Below the pieces are notes generated by a model. The model was not told the DNA's origin. It made no database searches and worked only from the letters and a program-made list of their open reading frames with translations. Of a stretch of 64,000 nt of DNA, positions 8,555 to 16,251 are shown piece after piece. Source of the DNA: Polaribacter litorisediminis (GTDB lineage: Bacteria; Bacteroidota; Bacteroidia; Flavobacteriales; Flavobacteriaceae); the NCBI RefSeq assembly GCF_019968605.1, contig NZ_CP082966.1:2593501-2657500 (forward strand), in the 5' to 3' direction. Position numbers and translations under genes: made by a program. The first letter of the stretch is position 1, and each line of letters opens with the position of its first letter.

Positions 8555-8734
8555 TTAAAAAAACAACACGCTAGTGGTTGATAGTATTTTTCTCAAAAAC
8601 CTTGATAGTTTAGCCTCATCATTTAAAAAAAAGCTTTCTTTTTGCCTTAAAGAAAAGGTGAAATTTGCATCTTGTTTATTTTTATTATTCAGCCAATTAT
8701 ACACTGTTTTTTCATATTCCTTGTATATAATCAT
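8555..8734 (-). pseudogene. Short ORF, likely a fragment of a decayed gene
   Basis: A 59-codon frame beginning MIIYKEYEKTVYNWLNNKNK and continuing QDANFTFSLRQK has a protein-like composition in its first 32 codons. It then degrades into low-complexity F/L-rich sequence. It looks like a truncated N-terminus of a larger protein that I cannot identify. The surrounding DNA, both strands, has no other credible gene. Confidence 0.3.
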
Positions 8735-8984
8735 AAGTGCAAACTTTTTCTTTTATTTTAATCAATTTTCATCAATTCATTCGCCCAAAGCGCCAAAACA
8801 AAAGTCATTTGAGAATTAAATTTTTTATAAACAAGTTCTAGTATCTATTACATTTACTAGGTATTCAAAGACAGTAAAGTCCTTTAATTTTTCAAAACTT
8901 TCCTTGATAAGAGTTTTGAAATTTTCCATAGGTTTTAAATTAGAAAGAAAAATTTATTTTATTACTTTGAGTTTTATAATATTG

Positions 8985-9365
8985 TCAACTACCCCAGTTT
9001 GTTTCGTATTCAAATTTCTGGTGCCCAAAATTTATGCTCTTTTTTGTCTTTTTATCTTCATCCTTGCAACATAAATACAACTTCACAGAATCATCAGAAG
9101 ACCATAGTTCAAGCCAATACTTTTGCTCTTCAAAATAGAGAGATACATAATAGGAACTAAATCCAGCTGCCTTTTTTACATCACTCATAATCAATTTATC
9201 GTTTTTAACAAAATCAGATAAAATAATCTTAAATTTTGTAGCATTCCATTCTCTACTATTTACAATTTTAGAAATCTCAACAAGTTTTTTATAATTCTCT
9301 TGATTATCTAGTAGGCTATTTTGAATTTTTAGGGCAGTTTCCATAAAATTATAATTTTGAATCAT
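8985..9365 (-). CDS. Hypothetical protein in the relic-rich region
   Basis: A 126-residue ORF, charged and probably soluble, with alternating helix and strand patterns and a tryptophan-rich middle (YYVSLYFEEQKYWLELWSSD). Composition is protein-like and unlike the random ORFs nearby. A second in-frame Met eight codons in (METALKIQNSLLDN) could be the real start. I do not recognise a family. It is surrounded by transposase remnants and is probably an accessory gene or the surviving part of one. Confidence 0.45.
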   Translation of the reverse strand: MIQNYNFMETALKIQNSLLDNQENYKKLVEISKIVNSREWNATKFKIILSDFVKNDKLIMSDVKKAAGFSSYYVSLYFEEQKYWLELWSSDDSVKLYLCCKDEDKKTKKSINFGHQKFEYETNWGS

Positions 9366-10009
9366 TATTGTCGATAAAAGATAAAAAGACCGCTTTCGCT
9401 GTTAGAATCAAGAACAAAGACTTGATTTTAACTAACTGAAAAACAATATTATTACGATTTTAAATTTTTCGAGACACCATAAATTCTAAAGCGTTTTTAA
9501 AAGTAAGGTGTACTACTTTAAAAGCTCCTGAAAATCAATACGATCAATACTTTAAAACACTTTAGCTAATTTTAATCGGACAACACTAATTTTGAATATT
9601 ATTTTGTAATAAATTGATAGACTCTTTGATATGGGAATGTGGTCTAGCTATATTATTACAGGTATCTAAACTTTTTAAAAGATTAAGAACATTATTACTG
9701 GATGATGGTAATCCAAATAATAATACTTATAACACAGAGCATCAATTAAAGCAACTGAATTAAATAAACAGGGCTTTAAAATTACAGTTAGTAATATATT
9801 AGAAACAACAGCCTTACAAAATGGTTAGGATTTGATAGATTATTATTTAAATAATTAAATTTATCTAGAATGAAAAACAATCAAAAAATATGAGAGGTGG
9901 TAAAAGAGAAAATTCAGGCAGAAAAAGGACTAACAATACAATAATTGTACAAATTATAAACCTAAAAAACCTCAACATATTTAAAATCAATATGATGAGG
10001 TTTTTATTG
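9366..10009. other. Degenerate accessory DNA next to tRNA-Leu
   Basis: Scattered coding-like scraps with stops and frameshifts are present. One frame at about 9742-9858 reads SIKATELNKQGFKITVSNIL then ETTALQNG, a TAG, and DLIDYYLNN before TAA. Another at 9890 begins MRGGKRENSGRKRTNN, a GGKRxxSGRK start common in small proteins of mobile elements. None is intact. The region ends in the terminator of the tRNA gene. Confidence 0.4.
9964..10006 (-). terminator. Terminator of tRNA-Leu
   Basis: On the minus strand a hairpin AAAACCTCAtCATATT ... AATATGtTGAGGTTTT ends in a T-run immediately downstream of the tRNA 3' end. Confidence 0.75.
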
Positions 10010-10091
10010 TACAGGCGGAGAGACTCGAACTCTCACACCTCGCGGCACTAGATCCTAAGTCTAGCGTGTCTACCAATTCCACCACGCCTGC
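10010..10091 (-). tRNA. tRNA-Leu (anticodon UAG, reads CUA)
   Basis: The minus strand folds as a class II tRNA. The acceptor GCAGGCG (10091-10085) pairs with CGCCTGT before discriminator A. The D-loop region contains GGTAGACACG, the anticodon arm is CTAGA-CTTAGGA-TCTAG with anticodon TAG, there is a long variable arm, and the T-arm loop is TTCGAGT. The CCA end is not encoded. Length is 82 nt. The gene's 3' end faces the decayed accessory region. Confidence 0.95.
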
Positions 10092-10152
10092 ATTTTGGTT
10101 TGCAAATATAAACAATCATCAGAAACTACAAAGCAGTTCATTATTATTTTTC

Positions 10153-10160
10153 TATTTTTG
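10153..10160 (+). promoter_or_regulatory. Candidate -7 element TATTTTTG of the M20 peptidase gene
   Basis: A perfect TAnnTTTG match lies 22 bp upstream of the start codon; the -33 region is not distinctive. Confidence 0.4.
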
Positions 10161-10182
10161 ATAAAAATATAAATAAGAACAC

Positions 10183-11577
10183 ATGAACACCATAAAGTCC
10201 TATATAACAGAACATAAACAACGATTTTTAGACGAATTAATAGAACTATTAAAAATTCCGTCGGTAAGTGCCGACAAAGCTTTTAAAAAAGAAGTCTTAT
10301 TAACGGCAGATTTTGTTTTAGAAAGTCTAAAAAAAGCGGGGTGTGACAACGTTGAAATGTGCGAGACTCCTGGATATCCAATTATTTATGGAGAAAAGAT
10401 CATCGATAAAAATTTACCAACCATTTTAGTCTATGGCCACTATGATGTGCAACCTGCAGATCCGATAGAACTTTGGACGTCTCCACCGTTTGAGCCCGTT
10501 ATTAAAAAAACCGATATTCATCCCGAAGGAGCCATTTTTGCCCGCGGATCTTGCGACGATAAAGGACAAATGTACATGCACGTAAAAGCCCTAGAATATA
10601 TGACATCCGAAGGAAATTTACCTTGTAATGTAAAATTTATGATTGAAGGTGAAGAAGAAGTAGGTTCAGAAAGTTTAGCATGGTTTGTGCCCAGAAATAA
10701 AGAAAAACTAGCCAATGATGTTATCTTAATTTCTGATACAGGAATGATTGCAAATGATATTCCGTCAATAACCACTGGTTTACGCGGTTTAAGTTATGTG
10801 GAAGTAGAACTTACCGGACCGAACAGAGATTTACATTCTGGTTTATATGGCGGAGCGGTTGCAAACCCTATCAATGTTTTAACCAAAATGATTGCTTCTT
10901 TACATGATGAAAATAATCATATAACTATTCCTGGTTTTTATGATGCCGTTCAAGAATTGTCAAAAGAAGAAAGAGCAGAAATGGCAAAAGCACCCTTTAA
11001 TTTAGACGATTATAAAAAAGCGTTGGATATTGCTGAAGTTAGCGGTGAAAAAGGATATTCTACCAATGAGCGAAATGCCATAAGACCTACTTTAGATGTC
11101 AATGGAATTTGGGGAGGGTATACTGGCGAAGGTGCAAAAACAGTCATTGCCAGCAAAGCTTATGCAAAAATTTCGATGCGCTTAGTACCCAATCAAGATT
11201 GGAAAGAAATTACAAAATTATTTAAAACTCATTTTGAAAGTATCGCACCAAAATCAGTAAAAATAAAAGTAACGCCACATCATGGAGGTCAGGGGTATGT
11301 AACTCCAATTGATACCATTGCATATCAAGCGGCAAGTAAAGCCTATGAAACTACGTTTGGTAAAAGTCCGATTCCGCAAAGAAGTGGAGGAAGCATTCCT
11401 ATTGTTGCTCTTTTTGAACAAGAATTAAAAAGTAAAACTATTTTAATGGGATTTGGATTAAATTCTGATGCCATACATTCGCCAAACGAACATTTTGGTG
11501 TTTGGAATTACCTAAAAGGCATCGAAACAATTCCTTATTTTTATAAATATTTTACTGAATTAAATTTTAAAAAATAG
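10183..11577 (+). CDS. M20-family metallopeptidase (dipeptidase)
   Basis: A 464-residue cytosolic zinc peptidase of the M20 family (dipeptidase/carnosinase-like branch). Metal-site motifs are intact: GHYDVQPAD (His86, Asp88), RGSCDDKGQ (Asp125), GEEEVGSE (about 156-163) and a late His in SDAIHSPNEH. A dimerisation lid domain lies at about residues 190-400. The length is usual for this branch. It hydrolyses dipeptides or small peptides; the exact substrate is unknown. The gene stands alone behind a TAnnTTTG promoter element. Confidence 0.9.
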   Translation: MNTIKSYITEHKQRFLDELIELLKIPSVSADKAFKKEVLLTADFVLESLKKAGCDNVEMCETPGYPIIYGEKIIDKNLPTILVYGHYDVQPADPIELWTSPPFEPVIKKTDIHPEGAIFARGSCDDKGQMYMHVKALEYMTSEGNLPCNVKFMIEGEEEVGSESLAWFVPRNKEKLANDVILISDTGMIANDIPSITTGLRGLSYVEVELTGPNRDLHSGLYGGAVANPINVLTKMIASLHDENNHITIPGFYDAVQELSKEERAEMAKAPFNLDDYKKALDIAEVSGEKGYSTNERNAIRPTLDVNGIWGGYTGEGAKTVIASKAYAKISMRLVPNQDWKEITKLFKTHFESIAPKSVKIKVTPHHGGQGYVTPIDTIAYQAASKAYETTFGKSPIPQRSGGSIPIVALFEQELKSKTILMGFGLNSDAIHSPNEHFGVWNYLKGIETIPYFYKYFTELNFKK

Positions 11578-11691
11578 TAGCACCATTATTAATGTATGAT
11601 TACTGATTCTAAAAGATTATTGAAATAATTTATTTTCATTACTTGTTAAAAAAATCGTTAATTTGCATAGTATGTATGAAAATATTGGATC

Positions 11692-12933
11692 ATGAAAATT
11701 ATGAAAAATTTATTTTGGGGAGTATTATTAGTGTTTTTGGGTTCTTATCAATTAAATGCGCAAAAAAATGATACAAAAAAACAAAATTTTGACCATTGGT
11801 CAATAGATTTAGGAGCAGGTATTCATCAATTAGGTCAAAGTTTAAGCGCTGGCTACGATAATGATCCTTTATTCCAAACTAATTTTGGTGTTCGATACAT
11901 GTTCAATGAAAAATTTGGTTTGCGCGTAGGCCTTGGGTATAATAGTTTTAAAGAAGCCGGAGACAGCAACCCTTTTCAATCAAATCTTTACAGAGCTACT
12001 TTAGAAGGAGTCTTTAATTTAGGAAATGTTTTAAACTTTCAAACTTGGACAAAACGCTTTAACCTATTAGCACATGTTGGTGGTGGTGTTTCTTCTTTAA
12101 ACGTTACAGAACCTATTGATAATGGTGGTGATTTTATGACTCATATGAGTTTTGGGGCAACACCACAATATAAATTAACCAACAGAATTTCTCTTTTTTT
12201 CGATATCTCGACGTTTATAAATTTTCATCAAACAGAAAATTTTGACGGTAGTTCAAATACAGAAAATATGGATAACAACTTGAGTTATTTTAACACATCG
12301 CTAGGATTAAATATAGCCCTAGGGAAAAATAAGCAATTAGCAGATTCTTCTCAAGAAAAAGAAATGGCTGTAAATGAGGAGCTAGATGACATTAAAAAAC
12401 GTTTAAAAAGTGCTGAAAAAGAAATAGCAAATTTAAAAGTTAAAACAGATGCTGAAATCAACAAAAATAATTTAATTTACGAGTTAGATACTCGATATAC
12501 CAGAAAAGGAGAAGCCAATACGATTGATAATTCGGATTCGGATACTGGAGAAGTAAATAAATATGCGAGCTCAGTTACCGCCTCGAACGTTGGTTTTATT
12601 AGAGAATTATTAAATAGAGGTTATGTAAATGTTTATTTTGATACCAATAAAGCAACAATTCAAACAGAATCTTTACCTGCTGTTAATTATTTAAAACAAT
12701 TTATGAATGACAACCCAACTGTTGTTGCAGGTTTAATTGGGTATACAGACGAAACTGGCGAAGAAGGCTATAATCTAAAACTATCTAAGAGAAGAGCAAA
12801 GGCAGTGTATGATATTCTTGTTGCTGCAGGCATAGATCCTACGAGATTAACGTACGGGGGTGTTGGTGAAGACAAAGAGCTGACAAATGAAGCAAAACAA
12901 TTGGCTAGAAAAGTTGCCTTTAGAATACAATAA
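11692..12933 (+). CDS. OmpA-family outer membrane protein
   Basis: A 413-residue protein with a signal peptide (about 1-23, ending in LNA). An N-terminal beta-barrel-like domain covers about 30-220, a short coiled coil 225-255 (DDIKKRLKSAEKEIANLK), and an OmpA C-terminal peptidoglycan-binding domain about 305-413. The last contains the pattern LKLSKRRAKAVYDILVAAGI. It anchors the outer membrane to peptidoglycan. The start at 11692 is one of two close Met codons (MKIMKN). A strong terminator follows. The upstream element TTAATTTG is one base away from the consensus -7. Confidence 0.9.
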   Translation: MKIMKNLFWGVLLVFLGSYQLNAQKNDTKKQNFDHWSIDLGAGIHQLGQSLSAGYDNDPLFQTNFGVRYMFNEKFGLRVGLGYNSFKEAGDSNPFQSNLYRATLEGVFNLGNVLNFQTWTKRFNLLAHVGGGVSSLNVTEPIDNGGDFMTHMSFGATPQYKLTNRISLFFDISTFINFHQTENFDGSSNTENMDNNLSYFNTSLGLNIALGKNKQLADSSQEKEMAVNEELDDIKKRLKSAEKEIANLKVKTDAEINKNNLIYELDTRYTRKGEANTIDNSDSDTGEVNKYASSVTASNVGFIRELLNRGYVNVYFDTNKATIQTESLPAVNYLKQFMNDNPTVVAGLIGYTDETGEEGYNLKLSKRRAKAVYDILVAAGIDPTRLTYGGVGEDKELTNEAKQLARKVAFRIQ

Positions 12934-12953
12934 GTAGCGCAATTGATCCGCTT

Positions 12954-12996
12954 AAAAATCACTTACATTTAAAAATGTAGGTGATTTTTATTTTGA
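12954..12996. terminator. Terminator between the OmpA and cyclophilin genes
   Basis: A long hairpin (AAAATCAC.TACATTT / AAATGTA.GTGATTTT) with a T-run on the plus strand and an A-run on the other side could serve both convergent genes. Confidence 0.8.
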
Positions 12997-13078
12997 ATTA
13001 AATAAATGACTCCGAGGTAAAAAATTTTGAATATATAACATTCGTACCTTCAATTTTACAAGAAGGTCACCAAACTAA

Positions 13079-13705
13079 TTATTTTATAATATATGCCTTT
13101 ATAATATAATCTACTTTAGGATATTTTTCTCTTAAAAATGTATTTCCAAACTTGGCAATAGAATCTTGATTTCTACCTAGTTTATCTCCATAGCCATCAT
13201 AAAATTTTAAAACATTCTCTTTGCCAGCGATAACTTTCGCAACCACAGGAAATCCTGTGACACCAGAATACGCAAGTTTGTCTAATCGATAGTTATCCTT
13301 TAAATTGATAAATATCTGATTCGATCTTGTATTTACGCCTCCCCTAGCAAAAGAAATACTCATCGCCTCATTTTTTGCCAAAACAGGTTCATCTGCCACA
13401 CCATTATCTCTCCAACGATTGTTAATAAGCGTATCATTATGAATGCCAAATTGCGCTACAAATTCTGGAACCACTCTGTAAATAGCTATATCTTGATAAT
13501 AATTATTCGTAATTAATTGATACAATCTGTCCACACCATTTGGAGACCAGAGTCTTCTGGCAACAATATCAAAATTACCTTTTGTGGTTTCAAACCTAGC
13601 CTTAAATGTATTGGGTGCTTCGGTATCTAGCCACTTTTCTTTAAACTTTTGAGAGCCACAAGCCGACAACAAAACAATACTGAATAATAAAAATAATTTT
13701 TTCAT
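13079..13705 (-). CDS. Cyclophilin-type peptidyl-prolyl isomerase lipoprotein
   Basis: A 208-residue protein with a lipoprotein signal (MKKLFLLFSIVLLSAC, lipobox LSAC, Cys16), so it is membrane-anchored. The rest is a cyclophilin-like domain: FETTKGNFDIVARR, a VPEFVAQFGIH core, AMSISFARGG and TGFPVVAKVI. Cyclophilins catalyse prolyl cis-trans isomerisation, here probably for envelope protein folding. Some catalytic residues of eukaryotic cyclophilins are not obvious, as is common in this short bacterial branch. It is divergent from the BlaI-type repressor gene. Confidence 0.87.
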   Translation of the reverse strand: MKKLFLLFSIVLLSACGSQKFKEKWLDTEAPNTFKARFETTKGNFDIVARRLWSPNGVDRLYQLITNNYYQDIAIYRVVPEFVAQFGIHNDTLINNRWRDNGVADEPVLAKNEAMSISFARGGVNTRSNQIFINLKDNYRLDKLAYSGVTGFPVVAKVIAGKENVLKFYDGYGDKLGRNQDSIAKFGNTFLREKYPKVDYIIKAYIIK

Positions 13706-13762
13706 ATGTTGATTTTATTAAGAACATGGCAAATGTAATTATTTATTAACTGTATTTTACCT

Positions 13763-13802
13763 CTACATTTGTAGAATTCATTTTTTTGTTCTATGTTTGT
13801 AG
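13763..13802 (+). promoter_or_regulatory. Two BlaI/MecI-type operators overlapping the blaI-M56 promoter
   Basis: CTACATTTGTAG (13763-13774) is a perfect TACA/TGTA dyad, and CTATGTTTGTAG (13791-13802) is a near copy, centres 28 bp apart. The promoter fits within them: TTTG at 13768-13771, a 20-bp spacer and TATGTTTG at 13792-13799, matching the Bacteroidota consensus. Thus one operator covers the -33 element and the other the -7 element. BlaI-family repressors bind such TACAnnTGTA dyads, so autorepression is inferred. Confidence 0.7.
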
Positions 13803-13819
13803 AGTAAAATAAAAAAGTC

Positions 13820-14191
13820 ATGCAATTATCTAAAACTGAAGAACAATTAATGCAGTATTTATGGAAACGTAAAAAAGCATTTTTAAAAGATTTATTAGAG
13901 GATTTTCCGGAGCCAAAACCGGCAACAACGACAGTTGCAACACTTTTAAAAAGGATTTCTGACAAAGGTTTTATCAGCTATACATTATTTGGAAAATCGA
14001 GAGAATATTACCCCATTATCAAAAAGACAGATTATTTTTCGAATCACGTAAACGGATTAATTAAAAACTTTTTTAATGATTCTGCGAGTCAGTTTGCTTC
14101 TTTTTTCACAAAAGAAACTAATTTAACCACACAAGAATTAGAGGAATTAAAAAAAATAATTGATACTCAAATCAAAAATCAACAAAAATGA
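13820..14191 (+). CDS. BlaI/MecI/CopY-family transcriptional repressor
   Basis: A 123-residue protein with an N-terminal winged helix (LSKTEEQLMQYLWKRKKAFL, then TTVATLLKRISDKGFISYTL) and a C-terminal dimerisation helix region. This is the size and layout of BlaI/MecI. Family members repress their own operon and are cleaved when the partner membrane peptidase is activated. Here the gene overlaps the first M56 peptidase gene by 4 nt (ATGA), the classical blaI-blaR1 arrangement. Two matching operators lie upstream. No beta-lactamase gene is next to it, so the regulated target is unknown. Confidence 0.92.
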   Translation: MQLSKTEEQLMQYLWKRKKAFLKDLLEDFPEPKPATTTVATLLKRISDKGFISYTLFGKSREYYPIIKKTDYFSNHVNGLIKNFFNDSASQFASFFTKETNLTTQELEELKKIIDTQIKNQQK

Positions 14192-16248
14192 TTCTATACT
14201 TTTTAAAATCAGCAAGTTGCTTAGCGCTTTTGTTAATCTTTTATCACTTGATTTTAGAAAAAGAAAAGATGCACAGTTTCAATCGTTTCTATTTATTGAT
14301 TGGAGTTTTGGCTTCATTTTTAATTCCGCTTGCAACTATAACTTCAGTTACTTATGATGAGCAAATTACAATAAATCCCAAAGAAAATATTGAAAATCCA
14401 ATTTTAAATAATGCCGTAGTTATTAATGAAACTTCATCTACTTCATCACTTACCCCAGTTTCAAAAGTTGCAACAACTTCAAAAAATTTAGAACCTATTG
14501 CAAAATCCATAAATTATAATATCGTTTTTCTATACTCTTATTTTACATTTTCAATACTACTTTTTTTTCGTTTTGGAATAAATTTATTCAAAATCATAAG
14601 AAAAACGAAAGTAAACCACAGAATTTCTTATAAAAATGCAATTTTGATTTTGGTTGATGATGAAATTTTACCTCATACTTTTTGGAAATACATCTTCATC
14701 AATAAAAAAGAGTATTTTAATGAAAAAATTGAACAAGAGTTATTTACGCATGAGCTAACACACGTTACACAAAAACATACTTTAGATGTTTTATTAATAG
14801 AATTCTTACAAATTATTTTTTGGATAAATCCAACATTGATATTTCTGAAAAAAGCTATACAACTCAATCATGAGTTTTTAGCAGACGAAAAGGTAATTAA
14901 CCAACATAAAAACACATTGAATTACCAACACTTATTATTAAATAAAGCTGCTTGGAACAATGAATATTATTTGACTAGTAATTTAAACTATGCACTCACA
15001 AAAAAAAGATTAAAAATGATGACAATGCAAAGTTCACCAACAAAAATATTGCTAAAAAAACTGACAATCATTCCTTTATTAGTAGGCTTTTTATTTCTTT
15101 TTGCACAAAGAGTTGAAGGACAAAAAACACAAAAAATTACACAACAAAATTTTGATGAAGAGGTTTTAGATGCTTTTAAAGAATATGGATATAGAAACAC
15201 ATACATATACACTAAAGATGAAGAAGAAAAAACTATTAAAGTACCCTATTCGTTATTATCTGATGATAAAAAGAAAAAACTTCACCCTGTTGTTCCTTTA
15301 AAACTAAAAAAGAAAGCAATAACAAATGAAATTCTAAATAATTTAAAAAAGGAAAAAACAAATCGCCACATTTTCATCGACGGATTTTTGGTAAACAAGG
15401 AGGCCTTACAAAAATATAAAGCTTCTGACTTCTCATATTATTCTTCAGAATATAAAAACTATAATGAAAAGATAAATAGTTACATGTTACATTGTACTCT
15501 AGAAACAAATCAATTTTTTGAACAAAACAATAAACAAAGAGAAAAAGATTTTTTTAAGTATTTAGAAAATAAAAAAAAAATAAATTTTGATGAATCTTCG
15601 CTTAAAAAAATAATGAATAATTATTCTAAAAATTATTCATTGCAGAGATATTCTTATTTTTATAATAAATACAACTCGCTACTAAATAAAGAGCCTCATT
15701 TTACAAAAAAATCAAAAGAAGAAAGAGATGTAATTAATGATTATTACTACAGGTTAAAAAAGCAATATTCAAAACTTTCAATTGAAAATCAGAATAAAGT
15801 TAAAAAAGCAATCAAACCATATCATCCTTATAACAAATTGATTAAAGACGATAAAGTTTTTTACAAGTTAGATAAAGAATTAATTGAGGAGAACATTACC
15901 AAAGCAGTCGTAACGCCTAAAAAATCAAAATTAGACAGTTCTAATTTAGCAGATTTTACTATTAAAATTGAGAAAAAAAGAAGTTCTTTTATGCTTAAAT
16001 GCACAAAAGGTTGTGATTGGAAAGAATTAACTTTTAATCTCAATAAAAATGAATCTATAGCAGTTGATCAATTTGGTGCTGGAAATAGAACAGATTATTC
16101 AAGTGATTTTAAAATTCTTGTTAAAAATATTGAAGATGAACTTACAGACCACACGTTTACCGTCGAAAGTTTAAAAGGTACCAATTGGTTAAATAGATCA
16201 AAATTGAATACTAAAAATAAAGCTGAAATTAATCAATATAAATACTAA
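14188..16248 (+). CDS. M56-family membrane metallopeptidase, BlaR1-type sensor (copy 1)
   Basis: A 686-residue protein with transmembrane segments near residues 3-21, 33-54, 110-130 and 290-310. Between the last two lies the cytoplasmic peptidase domain with zinc motif HELTH (188-192) and a downstream HEFLADE motif. In BlaR1/MecR1 the peptidase cleaves the BlaI-type repressor on signal. The roughly 370-residue exported C-terminal part is lysine-rich and shows no penicillin-binding SxxK/KTG set, so this is not an obvious beta-lactam sensor. It overlaps the repressor gene and is followed after 3 bp by a paralogue. Confidence 0.88.
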   Translation: MILYFLKSASCLALLLIFYHLILEKEKMHSFNRFYLLIGVLASFLIPLATITSVTYDEQITINPKENIENPILNNAVVINETSSTSSLTPVSKVATTSKNLEPIAKSINYNIVFLYSYFTFSILLFFRFGINLFKIIRKTKVNHRISYKNAILILVDDEILPHTFWKYIFINKKEYFNEKIEQELFTHELTHVTQKHTLDVLLIEFLQIIFWINPTLIFLKKAIQLNHEFLADEKVINQHKNTLNYQHLLLNKAAWNNEYYLTSNLNYALTKKRLKMMTMQSSPTKILLKKLTIIPLLVGFLFLFAQRVEGQKTQKITQQNFDEEVLDAFKEYGYRNTYIYTKDEEEKTIKVPYSLLSDDKKKKLHPVVPLKLKKKAITNEILNNLKKEKTNRHIFIDGFLVNKEALQKYKASDFSYYSSEYKNYNEKINSYMLHCTLETNQFFEQNNKQREKDFFKYLENKKKINFDESSLKKIMNNYSKNYSLQRYSYFYNKYNSLLNKEPHFTKKSKEERDVINDYYYRLKKQYSKLSIENQNKVKKAIKPYHPYNKLIKDDKVFYKLDKELIEENITKAVVTPKKSKLDSSNLADFTIKIEKKRSSFMLKCTKGCDWKELTFNLNKNESIAVDQFGAGNRTDYSSDFKILVKNIEDELTDHTFTVESLKGTNWLNRSKLNTKNKAEINQYKY

Positions 16249-16251
16249 AAA

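Noticed and set aside
8574..8819. 81-residue plus-strand ORF
   Set aside because: Composition is low-complexity F/S/L and it lies opposite the coding-like minus-strand fragment at 8555-8734; no family features or promoter.
9890..10051. ORF starting MRGGKRENSGRK
   Set aside because: The beginning looks like a mobile-element protein, but the frame runs through the tRNA terminator and into tRNA-Leu, so it can only be a relic.
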